38,954 nucleotides of DNA from Clostridia bacterium (lineage in GTDB: Bacteria; Bacillota; Clostridia; Oscillospirales; CAG-272), in contig JAFTSB010000009.1 in NCBI GenBank assembly GCA_017461945.1, forward strand, positions 1 to 38,954. Reading direction: 5' to 3'. Below, in pieces: positions 1-6,809 of the stretch; within the stretch, counting starts at the first letter, position 1, and each line of letters starts with the position of its first letter. The translations under genes and the position numbers were made by a program. The notes beneath the pieces are model-generated. The model was given only the letters and a program-made list of their open reading frames with translations. It searched no databases and was not told the origin of the DNA.

Positions 1-762
1 GGACTCAAGGGCACCTCTCAGCAACGCTATCACGGCGTGCTGCACAAGGCGTTCAAGGACGCGATGAAGCGCCGCATTATCCCGAGTAACCCCGTGGAGC
101 AGGCAGATCGACCGCGCAGCGTGCCCTATATCGGCGAGTATTACACTGCCACCGAGATCAAAAAGCTCCTTGATGTGGCGCGAAACGAGGATATTTATCT
201 GGTGATCGCGCTGACCGCTCACTACGGCTTGCGCCGTAGTGAGGTGCTGGGGCTGAAGTGGTCCGCCATCGACTTTGACGGCAATATGATCCGCGTGCGA
301 CACAAGGTGCTCGGTACGCCCGAGGGACCCGTGGGTTATGACGTGATGAAGACCGTCTCCTCGCACCGCGCGCTGGGGCTAAGCCCCGCCATCAAGGCGC
401 TGCTCCTTGCCGAAAGGGAAAAACAAAAGGAGCGCGCCAAGGTGCTTGGCAACGCGTATTGCCGCAAGGATGCGGACTACGTGTGCCTGAATGCGCTCGG
501 GGAGCTGTTCACACCCGATTACGTGAGCAACCGCTTTGCCACGATCCTGCGGCAGAATGACCTTAAGCACATTCGCTTTCACGACCTGCGCCACTCCTGC
601 GCGTCGCTCCTTGTCGCGCAAGGCGTGCAAATGAAGCTGATCCAACAGTGGCTGGGTCACAGCAACATCTCCACCACGGCGAACATCTACAGCCACGTAG
701 ACGCCGCCAGCACCTTCCAATGCGCCATGGTCATCGATGAAACCTTGGGGAAGGGGGAATAA
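1..762 (+). CDS. Tyrosine recombinase (integrase), 5' end outside the window
   Basis: This is the C-terminal part of a phage-type tyrosine recombinase; the frame is open to base 1, so the N-terminal arm-binding domain lies to the left. The catalytic set is visible in order: Arg in YGLRRSEVLGLKW (about 225-260), His-x-x-Arg in HDLRHS (about 580-597), His in LGHSNISTT (about 652-675), and the nucleophile Tyr in IYSH, codon 688-690. Enzymes of this family integrate and excise genetic elements by strand exchange through a phosphotyrosine intermediate, often at tRNA 3' ends. Its C-terminus points at the 3' end of tRNA-Ser (1301), the usual arrangement for an element integrated in that tRNA. The element body would therefore extend leftward. 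All catalytic residues in view are intact, so the enzyme is probably active if its N-terminus is complete. Confidence 0.93.
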   Translation, partial: GLKGTSQQRYHGVLHKAFKDAMKRRIIPSNPVEQADRPRSVPYIGEYYTATEIKKLLDVARNEDIYLVIALTAHYGLRRSEVLGLKWSAIDFDGNMIRVRHKVLGTPEGPVGYDVMKTVSSHRALGLSPAIKALLLAEREKQKERAKVLGNAYCRKDADYVCLNALGELFTPDYVSNRFATILRQNDLKHIRFHDLRHSCASLLVAQGVQMKLIQQWLGHSNISTTANIYSHVDAASTFQCAMVIDETLGKGE

Positions 763-768
763 ACAAAA

Positions 769-794
769 CCCGCACGCCCGAAAGGGCGTGCGGG
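769..794 (-). terminator. Hairpin terminator between integrase and HEPN gene
   Basis: An 11-bp perfect stem (769-779 with 784-794) carries a GAAA loop on the plus strand. On the minus strand it is followed by TTTTGTTT, a good U-tract, so it mainly ends the leftward HEPN gene. On the plus strand it may also end the integrase transcript, with a weaker T-rich tail. Confidence 0.8.
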
Positions 795-800
795 AGGATT

Positions 801-1220
801 TTATATGCGGCCGCAGTCTTTTAAAAGAGTTAACCTTACTTTTTCGATTGTGCCAGATAATTTTTCCAATCTATTGCAATCGTTAATGAGTCTGCGATGT
901 TGCTTAGAAAATGCATCGTGATAGGAATTGCCTTTCTCATACAGAAAGAGGGTGTAGGCAGTATGTGCCCAATGATTTCTAAGTCGCGTGATTTCACCCA
1001 AAATCTTGTAGTCCCCTTGACTAAAATAAGGGCTGCCATCGCTATTGTCTAATTGTTGCAGCTTATGGAGAACTTGACCCAAGGTCATTGTTTCGATTTC
1101 GGAATAATTTTCGTCAAAATTGCCTTCAAGATAACCAGCATAAATTAATTTGATGTCATGCTCGATGCACTGACAATGCATCATAAGTGTGCCAACATAC
1201 ATATGGAATTCGTTAAGCAT
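801..1220 (-). CDS. HEPN-like protein, putative RNase, cargo of the integrative element
   Basis: This 139-residue, mostly helical protein has no recognised full-length family. The start at 1220 is chosen because TTGGAG lies 8 bases upstream; the longer open frame runs back into the tRNA gene and is not credible. Near residues 81-86 it contains RNHWAH (Arg, four residues, His), which fits the Rx4-6H motif of HEPN ribonucleases, set in a helix-like stretch LGEITRLRNHWAH. HEPN proteins act as toxins, abortive-infection effectors and RNA-processing enzymes, but many HEPN-like helical bundles are inactive. It lies between the integrase and the tRNA 3' end, so it is probably carried by the integrated element. 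No antitoxin-like partner (such as a MNT nucleotidyltransferase) is in view; one could lie to the left. Local base composition is AT-rich compared with the flanking chromosome, consistent with transfer. The HEPN call rests on one motif and helical character. Confidence 0.6.
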   Translation of the reverse strand: MLNEFHMYVGTLMMHCQCIEHDIKLIYAGYLEGNFDENYSEIETMTLGQVLHKLQQLDNSDGSPYFSQGDYKILGEITRLRNHWAHTAYTLFLYEKGNSYHDAFSKQHRRLINDCNRLEKLSGTIEKVRLTLLKDCGRI

Positions 1221-1250
1221 CAGTAAATCTCCAACTTGTTTATAAAAGTA

Positions 1251-1278
1251 AAAGCCGCAAGGATATCCTTGCGGCTTT
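1251..1278 (-). terminator. Terminator of the tRNA-Ser transcript
   Basis: This is a 28-base perfect palindrome. On the minus strand it is followed by TTTTACTTTT and lies 22 bases beyond the tRNA-Ser 3' end, so it should end the tRNA transcript before the HEPN gene. Confidence 0.85.
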
Positions 1279-1300
1279 ATGCGGCATAAAACCGCTTTGG

Positions 1301-1388
1301 CGGAGAAGGTGGGATTTGAACCCACGCGACGCTTTCACGTCCTACGAGATTTCGAGTCACGCCTCTTCGACCACTTGAGTACTTCTCC
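1301..1388 (-). tRNA. tRNA-Ser (anticodon CGA)
   Basis: This 88-base class II tRNA reads UCG codons. The acceptor arm GGAGAAG pairs with CTTCTCC and is followed by discriminator G; CCA is not encoded. The anticodon loop is CTCGAAA, with a long variable arm, and the T arm holds GGTTCAAATCC. Its 3' end faces the integrase, so it is the probable attachment site of the element at the left edge; the other copy of the tRNA 3' end should lie left of the window. Confidence 0.97.
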
Positions 1389-1441
1389 ATAAAAAATATG
1401 AAATTGTCAGAAAAGCATCTTGCAGGAAAGTCACCGAATCG

Positions 1442-1583
1442 GCGTCACCTCTTCGACCCTGTTGCGGTGCCCAAAATTTGTTGCTCGCTCTCGCTTCGCC
1501 AAATTTTGACCGCTGCCACTCGCTCGCCTTCCTTCATCCGCCACCGGCGGCGGTCGGCTCGCTCCCCACCTGAGTACTTCTCC
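1442..1583 (-). pseudogene. tRNA-Ser-like 5' fragment interrupted by a structured ~107-nt insertion
   Basis: Bases 1566-1583 (minus strand GGAGAAGTACTCAGGTGG) match the first 18 bases of the intact tRNA-Ser at 1388 with one difference. Bases 1442-1458 match the next stretch of the same tRNA (GTCGAAGAGG...TGAC). Between them, at the D loop, lies an insertion of about 107 bases rich in GAGCGAG-type words. It holds a long hairpin with CAAAATTTG against CAAATTTTG and GCGGT against ACCGC, plus a small CCGCC/GGCGG hairpin. After the second match the similarity stops. It is therefore a dead 5' copy of the neighbouring tRNA, or a repeat element mimicking it. It is probably co-transcribed with the intact tRNA. 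Confidence 0.6.
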
Positions 1584-1757
1584 GTATATTTAATTGTCGG
1601 AATTTTGATAGAAACTGTATACCAACCGTTTGCTTTCTTTGCGCTCCAATTCCGTAAAAGCCAGGTGTTGCAAGGGCTTTGAAAAATAAACTGTGACGAA
1701 GTCGGTTTGTTTTCGAGTCTCGGCAGTGCCAACGAACCCCACTTTTCAAATCGACTT
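1584..1757 (-). other. Non-coding leader of the tRNA-Ser transcript
   Basis: No credible gene is seen on either strand: the short open frames lack ribosome binding sites and have no protein-like composition. The stretch lies between a good minus-strand promoter and the tRNA-Ser-like fragment. It is probably an untranslated leader or the remnant of an inserted repeat. Confidence 0.4.
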
Positions 1758-1761
1758 TAAT

Positions 1762-1790
1762 AGTATATCACAAACTTTCAAAAAAAGCAA
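1762..1790 (-). promoter_or_regulatory. Promoter for the tRNA-Ser transcript
   Basis: Minus strand TTGCTT (1785-1790), 17-base spacer, TATACT (1762-1767). The only downstream gene before a terminator is tRNA-Ser, about 370 bases away. Confidence 0.65.
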
Positions 1791-1829
1791 GAGGTATTTT
1801 TAAAATCCTTGCATATCGTAAGGCTTGGG

Positions 1830-1858
1830 TTTACAAATTTCGACAGGTGTGGTATAAT
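1830..1858 (+). promoter_or_regulatory. upp promoter
   Basis: TTTACA (1830-1835), 17-base spacer, TATAAT (1853-1858). Transcription should start near 1865, shortly before the CGGAGGTG ribosome binding site at 1877-1884. The leader is too short for a riboswitch or an attenuator. Confidence 0.85.
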
Positions 1859-1888
1859 CAATATAATCAATCCATTCGGAGGTGTCAA

Positions 1889-2530
1889 ATGAAGCAATAT
1901 GAAAACGTGGTCGTGTTCGACCATCCATTGATCAAGCATAAAATTGCCATTTTGCGCGATGAAAAGACCTCTATGAAGGAATTCCGCGAGCTGGTAGAAG
2001 AAATCACCACGCTTATGACCTTTGAAAGTCTGAAAGAAGGGGTCCCCACGGTTGAAAAGCAAGTAAAAACGCCGCTGGAAACCTGCGTGCAGCAGGTTGT
2101 GGAGGATAACGCTGTGGCGGTTGTGCCGATTTTACGCGCAGGCTTGGGCATGGTGAACGGCGTTCATCGTTTATTTCCCTTGGCAAAGGTGGGGCACATT
2201 GGTATGTATCGCGACGAGGAAACCTTAGAGCCCAAACCCTATTACTGCAAACTGCCCGATGGCATTGAGGAAAAGCTGGTGCTACTGGTGGACCCGATGC
2301 TGGCGACGGGCGGCAGCGCTTGCGACGCCATTCAGTTACTGAAGGAGCGCGGATGCAAAAATATCAAGTTTATGGCCATCATCGGTGCACCCGAGGGCGT
2401 ATCGCGCGTGGCTGAAAGCCATCCGGATGTTGAGATTTATGTTTCTACGCTGGATAGATGCTTGAATGACAAGGGTTATATTTTGCCCGGTCTTGGCGAT
2501 GCCGGAGACAGACTTTTTGGCACAAAATGA
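1889..2530 (+). CDS. upp: Uracil phosphoribosyltransferase
   Basis: This cytoplasmic salvage enzyme makes UMP and pyrophosphate from uracil and PRPP. The 213 residues match the family's usual length. The PRPP-binding loop is seen in VLLVDPMLATGGSACDAI, with the upstream VPILRAGLGMV segment and the C-terminal uracil-binding region LPGLGDAGDRLFGTK. ATG 1889 is chosen over the longer frame because it follows GGAGGTG at the right distance and begins with the family-typical MKQYENVVVFDHPLIKHK. The gene is monocistronic, with its own promoter and a terminator shared with ribF. Confidence 0.97.
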   Translation: MKQYENVVVFDHPLIKHKIAILRDEKTSMKEFRELVEEITTLMTFESLKEGVPTVEKQVKTPLETCVQQVVEDNAVAVVPILRAGLGMVNGVHRLFPLAKVGHIGMYRDEETLEPKPYYCKLPDGIEEKLVLLVDPMLATGGSACDAIQLLKERGCKNIKFMAIIGAPEGVSRVAESHPDVEIYVSTLDRCLNDKGYILPGLGDAGDRLFGTK

Positions 2531-2632
2531 GAAAATAAAACAAAATCGCCTTAAAATCGAGATAATTCAAAATTATATTTGGAAAAATTAAAAATTAAAT
2601 TGGAAAATATCAAAAAATAAATAGAAATCAAA

Positions 2633-2669
2633 AAAAGAAGCCGACGAGAGATTCTCGTCGGCTTCTTTT
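2633..2669. terminator. Bidirectional terminator between upp and ribF
   Basis: A 17-bp perfect stem (2633-2649 with 2653-2669) with a 3-base loop, A-rich before and T-rich after, so it works in both directions for the convergent genes. The AT-rich stretch 2531-2632 before it holds no gene. Confidence 0.92.
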
Positions 2670-2673
2670 GATA

Positions 2674-3606
2674 TCAGACAATATACAAGTTTGCTTGCTC
2701 GATGTCGTGCTTGATCTGCGCCTCTAACTCCGCCACGGAGTTGAATTTTTTCTCCTCGCGCAAAAAGCGAAGAAAGGAGACTTGAATTTCTCTCCCATAG
2801 AGGTCGCCGTTGTAGTGAAAGATAAAGGTCTCACAATTGATTTGACCGTCATTTTCAAAGGTTGGGCGGCGACCCACGTTGCTAATGGCAAAATAGGAGT
2901 GCCGCGCGATCCGCACGCAAGAGAGATAAACGCCCTTCATTGGAATTAAACTGCCGCTGGGAAAGGCGAGATTGGCCGTTGGAAAGCCCATAGTGGTGCC
3001 CACGTGGCGTCCGTGCGTCACTTTTCCTTGCAGGGAATAGGGGCGCCCTAATAGCCGGGCGGCATCCTCGGGATGCCCGTTTTCCAACATGGAACGGATC
3101 AGACTGGAGCTGACGGTGTGGGGGCCGTCGGTCACAGCATCTACCACAGAAAGTGTACAACCGGGGGCTGCCCCAAAGGTTTCCTGCAACCGTGCCACGT
3201 TGCCGGCACCCTTGGCGCCATAGGTATAATTAAATCCGCACACCGCCAAGCGGCAATGGCATTGCTTGATCAGCACCTGTTTCACAAAATCGTCGGGGGA
3301 CATATCCTTCAGCTCTGCAAAATCATAAAGTACGGCAAAATGCAATCCCATATCTCCAAGCAGCTTCAGCTTTTCATCCAGCGTGGTCAGCTGCGGTACG
3401 GTAATGGGGGAGAGAATAGAGGAGGGGGGCTGGGCAAAAAGTAAGGCACCCAAATACAGATGCTGCTCGCGTGCGGCGTTTTGACGCTTCAATTCTTCAA
3501 CAAGTGCCCGATGCCCACGGTGCACGCCGTCAAAATTTCCAAGACACAGACCGCAGCTTTGCAGCTCAAAGGGCTTGCCCGGTTTTTTTAGATTTACAAT
3601 TTGCAC
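2674..3606 (-). CDS. ribF: Bifunctional riboflavin kinase / FAD synthetase
   Basis: This enzyme phosphorylates riboflavin to FMN and adenylylates FMN to FAD in the cytoplasm. The N-terminal nucleotidyltransferase domain shows LGNFDGVHRGH (residues 22-32), GFNYTYGAKGAG and SSSLIR. The C-terminal flavokinase domain shows GRHVGTTMGFPTANL, MKGVYL, ISNVGRRPTF and ETFIFHYNGDLYG. The start is GTG 3606, which follows AAAGGAGG by 8 bases; a longer frame to 3642 has no ribosome binding site and would include the promoter. The length of 310 residues is normal. It is commonly found behind truB and rpsO, but here it stands alone with its own promoter. No FMN riboswitch can fit in the short leader. Confidence 0.95.
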   Translation of the reverse strand: MQIVNLKKPGKPFELQSCGLCLGNFDGVHRGHRALVEELKRQNAAREQHLYLGALLFAQPPSSILSPITVPQLTTLDEKLKLLGDMGLHFAVLYDFAELKDMSPDDFVKQVLIKQCHCRLAVCGFNYTYGAKGAGNVARLQETFGAAPGCTLSVVDAVTDGPHTVSSSLIRSMLENGHPEDAARLLGRPYSLQGKVTHGRHVGTTMGFPTANLAFPSGSLIPMKGVYLSCVRIARHSYFAISNVGRRPTFENDGQINCETFIFHYNGDLYGREIQVSFLRFLREEKKFNSVAELEAQIKHDIEQANLYIV

Positions 3607-3632
3607 GTCCGGCACCTCCTTTACAATTTTAT

Positions 3633-3661
3633 AGTATAACAAATTTTTACACGCAATGCAA
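3633..3661 (-). promoter_or_regulatory. ribF promoter
   Basis: Minus strand TTGCAT (3656-3661), 17-base spacer, TATACT (3633-3638); transcription starts about 20 bases before the GTG start codon. Confidence 0.75.
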
Positions 3662-3709
3662 GAACATTTTTTGTAATGTGAAATCCATGGTCAAAAAATG
3701 GCGAAACCG

Positions 3710-3738
3710 TTGACACCGTACTCTGGGCATGGTATAAT
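3710..3738 (+). promoter_or_regulatory. Consensus promoter of the TerB-ATPase-helicase operon
   Basis: TTGACA (3710-3715), 17-base spacer, TATAAT (3733-3738), a perfect sigma-A consensus. It suggests strong constitutive expression of the downstream trio. No operator-like repeat is seen around it. Confidence 0.9.
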
Positions 3739-3770
3739 AGAATATTACAGAAAGGAGGGTGAACGTTACC

Positions 3771-5450
3771 ATGACATTCGACAAGAAGCGAACGGAAAAG
3801 GATGACTTTTGGGATCTTTCCGATCTGGTGCCCAAGCGCAAGCCCTCCCCGATTTTGCCCACATCGCGGTCTACCGATGCAGTAGAAATTGCTTTACCGT
3901 CCGCACCCGTAAACGATGCCGTTGCGGCCGATGTCCCCCTGACCGAGCGTTTTGTGTCGCCTCATGCCGCAAACGAGCAGCAATATGCACCCAAGCCAGA
4001 GAAGGTCTACCGGCCGAAGGGAGCCTTGATCCGCGAGGTTCGCATCTATCCTTGGAAGAATGAATACACCTATTACGAGCAGTTCCGGCGGCACGCCGAA
4101 CAGCTTTGCGATAGGGAGGGGAGTCCTGCGGCCGAGGTGGACTTTTTCTCCTATATGCCGCAATACACACAGCTCAATCGCTCACAGCTGGATTACTATT
4201 TTTGGTGGCGTACCAATTTCCGCCAAGGCGTGTGTCTGCCTGCCGCGTATTCCTATCTTCTGCTCTATCTCTATGAGCTGATCAATTTGGGCGAAAAACA
4301 TCAAAATCCGCAAACGGGTCAAGAAAATATGCTCCGTTTGTGGCTGTCGTACCGTGAAAAGCATCCACGCCTGGATGTGCTGGTGCGCGAATGGCTTTGC
4401 GATTATTCTTTGCTGCATCAACTGCCGGCGCCGCATCTGGAGTCTGCCGATTATCGCCATCTGCTATCGGGTTGTCGTTTGAAGGAATTCTATGTTTCGG
4501 CTGCGGAAGGAGCGGACGAAATGACGGCGGCGGTGTTGCTGTTTTGCAACAATTACGATTACACAAAAAGCAAATTCTACCGTCCTGACACCAAAGAGGA
4601 TTACGACCGTGTACTGGGTGGAGCGATTCGTGAAGCGCTTACCTTTTTGCAGGAGCAGAGTGGAAACGCCCTGACCGATGCCAGCGGCATCAGCACGCTG
4701 GGGCGCGACACCTTTTCGGGGGCGGTCTGCTCGTGGCGCCTAAAACGCCGTATCGAGGTGGATTATACCTCTTTCTCCCACACACACGAATTGCGCTATA
4801 TTATGACGGATGTGCTCAAATATGCCGAAAATGCATTGCGTGCCCGAAATGGCGTGAAATCGAGGCTTTCGATCTATGCCATCAGCATTCCGCTGCGCGA
4901 ACGCCTGGATGCCTATCTGGCTACTGTTCTGCCGCCTAAAGTTGCGCACACAACGGCTAAAAAGGCCGATCTCATCCCGCTGTATGAGCGCCGCTATGAT
5001 TTGCCCCAAAGCGAATTGTCACCGGAGCGCGCCGCCGCCATTGAAAGCGAATCCTGGGAGACAACACAGCGCTTGGTGGAGGCCTTTTCGGATCCCGAAA
5101 GAGAAGAAAACAGCATAACGGTGCGAGAAAAATGTGACAAAACACCTGTTTTTGCTGCAGATGCTCCGCCTGTCGCTTTCGAACAGACGCTGCCCCCTAT
5201 CCCCAACGGATCTCCCCTGCAGCAGGCGCTGGGAGATCTGGCAGCCTTTTTGCCTTTGGCCGCCGCAGGGGATCGTTTGGCACAACGCGCCTTTGCCCGC
5301 GAGAAGGGAAGAATGTTGGATGCCCTGGCCGACGAGATCAATACCGTCGCCGGGGATGTTCTGGGTGACATCATTCTGGAGGATGCAGGCGGCGTGTACA
5401 CTTTGATCGAGGATTATATCGAAACTCTTACCCAACAAGGAGTGTTGTAA
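3771..5450 (+). CDS. TerB-N / TerB-C domain protein, first gene of the DNA-processing trio
   Basis: The protein has 559 residues from ATG 3771, with AAAGGAGGG at 3751-3759 (an alternative GTG at 3759 sits inside the ribosome binding site). The first 80 or so residues are low-complexity. Residues about 95-330 look like a TerB-N domain: conserved aromatic core FSYMPQYTQLNRSQLDYYF, followed by WWRTNFR and SYLLLYLYELIN. The C-terminal 90 residues (after LPPIPNGSPL, ending in GGVYTLIEDYIETL) look like a TerB-C domain. The central TerB metal-binding core is not obvious. The biochemical role is unknown; TerB-type proteins are linked with stress and phage-response neighbourhoods and are thought to be scaffolds or metal sensors. 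It is separated from the ATPase gene by 1 base and is translationally coupled to it. Confidence 0.75.
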   Translation: MTFDKKRTEKDDFWDLSDLVPKRKPSPILPTSRSTDAVEIALPSAPVNDAVAADVPLTERFVSPHAANEQQYAPKPEKVYRPKGALIREVRIYPWKNEYTYYEQFRRHAEQLCDREGSPAAEVDFFSYMPQYTQLNRSQLDYYFWWRTNFRQGVCLPAAYSYLLLYLYELINLGEKHQNPQTGQENMLRLWLSYREKHPRLDVLVREWLCDYSLLHQLPAPHLESADYRHLLSGCRLKEFYVSAAEGADEMTAAVLLFCNNYDYTKSKFYRPDTKEDYDRVLGGAIREALTFLQEQSGNALTDASGISTLGRDTFSGAVCSWRLKRRIEVDYTSFSHTHELRYIMTDVLKYAENALRARNGVKSRLSIYAISIPLRERLDAYLATVLPPKVAHTTAKKADLIPLYERRYDLPQSELSPERAAAIESESWETTQRLVEAFSDPEREENSITVREKCDKTPVFAADAPPVAFEQTLPPIPNGSPLQQALGDLAAFLPLAAAGDRLAQRAFAREKGRMLDALADEINTVAGDVLGDIILEDAGGVYTLIEDYIETLTQQGVL

Positions 5451-5451
5451 T

Positions 5452-6801
5452 ATGGAACAAAAGCAATCTGTAACCGTGCCCCGCCGTATTCTGTCCTCGC
5501 TGCTGTCCTCTCTGGCGGCAGGCGTGGTGCCGCGCGCGGGCGCTCCCTATATTGCCATCGGCCGCAAGGATGAGATCGGTGCGTTTCTTTCTGACTTGGA
5601 AAACATTGGCGAGGGCGGCTCCTCCATGCGGTTTCTCATCGGCCGCTATGGCAGCGGCAAAAGTTTTTTGATGCAGCTGATCCGCGGCTATGCTCTGGAG
5701 CGCGATTTTCTCACGGCAGATGCCGATCTGACCCCCGAGCGTCGCCTGCACGGCAGCGGCGGCAGCGGTGTTGCCACCTATCGGGAGCTGATCAAAAATC
5801 TGGCCTCAAAGGCCGCGCCCGATGGGGGAGCGCTGCCCCGCGTTATCGCCCGTTGGATCGGTAATTTGCAGGCGAATGTGGGCGAAAATGACGAAACGGG
5901 TGCCCGTTTACAGGGCGCTGTGATGAATGATCTGCGCGATGTGGAATTCCTTGTGGGTGGCTTTGACTTTGCCCGCGTGATCACCGCTTATTATCGCGCG
6001 TATATGGAGGGGGACGACGAAAAAATGTCCGCTGCCCTGTGCTGGCTTCGCGGCGAATTTGCCTCCAAAACCGAGGCGCGTCGCGCCCTCGGCTTTTCGG
6101 TTTCCCTCATCATCGACGACGATAACTGGTATGATTTTATCAAGCTTTGGGCTGTGCTTGCCAGACGCATCGGATATCGCGGTTTCGTGGTGTTTATCGA
6201 CGAGTGTGTTAATTTGTATAAGATCGTTCATCGTGTCAGTCGTGAGAATAACTATGAAAAGATCCTTTCGATGTTCAATGATGCTCTGCAGGGTAAGGCG
6301 GAGGGCCTATTGATGGTGCTGGGCGGCACCCCCCAGTTCCTGGAGGATACCCGTCGCGGCCTGTTCGGCTATGAGGCCCTGCGCAGTCGCCTTTGCGACA
6401 GTCGGTTCCAGGACGAGGAGTTCCGTAATCTGATCGGCCCAGTGATCCGCTTGCGCCGCTTGTCTGATGATGAGCTGTTTGCCTTGATCGTGCGTGTGAC
6501 GGCGCTCTATGCACAATACTATCAATGGGAGCCTCGTATTACCGCTGAACAGCAAATGCAGTTTTTGCGTTTGGCACTCTCGCGCGCCGGCGGAAATAGT
6601 ATGGTTACCCCCCGTGAGATCTTGCGCGATTATTTTACCGTTCTGGGCATTCTGATGCAAAACGAGGATGCGAATTTTGAAAGGATCATTGCTAAGGTGG
6701 CGGCCCAAAGCCGCCCTGTGGGTGAGCCCGATGACGACGCTCCGGTTGTGGAAACAACAACACGTAAAACCGATTTTTCGCCCGCTGACATTATTTTGTA
6801 A
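5452..6801 (+). CDS. BrxD-like P-loop ATPase (DUF2791-type)
   Basis: This 449-residue AAA-type ATPase has Walker A GRYGSGKS (residues 64-71) and Walker B FVVFIDE (245-251). It starts with VPRRILSSLLSSLAAGVVPR followed by YIAIGRKDEI, typical of the BrxC/BrxD ATP-binding family (formerly DUF2791) found in BREX and related defence islands. Such ATPases probably load or power the partner helicase on DNA. ATG 5452 lies one base after the TerB-N gene stop. The PglZ phosphatase, BrxX methylase and BrxC genes of a BREX system are absent here, so this is a stand-alone module. Both ATPase motifs are intact. The family call is confident; the role is inferred. Confidence 0.82.
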   Translation: MEQKQSVTVPRRILSSLLSSLAAGVVPRAGAPYIAIGRKDEIGAFLSDLENIGEGGSSMRFLIGRYGSGKSFLMQLIRGYALERDFLTADADLTPERRLHGSGGSGVATYRELIKNLASKAAPDGGALPRVIARWIGNLQANVGENDETGARLQGAVMNDLRDVEFLVGGFDFARVITAYYRAYMEGDDEKMSAALCWLRGEFASKTEARRALGFSVSLIIDDDNWYDFIKLWAVLARRIGYRGFVVFIDECVNLYKIVHRVSRENNYEKILSMFNDALQGKAEGLLMVLGGTPQFLEDTRRGLFGYEALRSRLCDSRFQDEEFRNLIGPVIRLRRLSDDELFALIVRVTALYAQYYQWEPRITAEQQMQFLRLALSRAGGNSMVTPREILRDYFTVLGILMQNEDANFERIIAKVAAQSRPVGEPDDDAPVVETTTRKTDFSPADIIL

Positions 6802-6809
6802 GGATTTTT

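Noticed and set aside
1398-1732. Overlapping open frames on both strands in the tRNA-Ser leader
   Set aside because: Composition is unlike protein, there are no ribosome binding sites, and they cover the interrupted tRNA-like sequence and its hairpins.
3607-3660. FMN riboswitch upstream of ribF
   Set aside because: Only about 20 bases separate the predicted transcription start from the start codon, too short for the aptamer.
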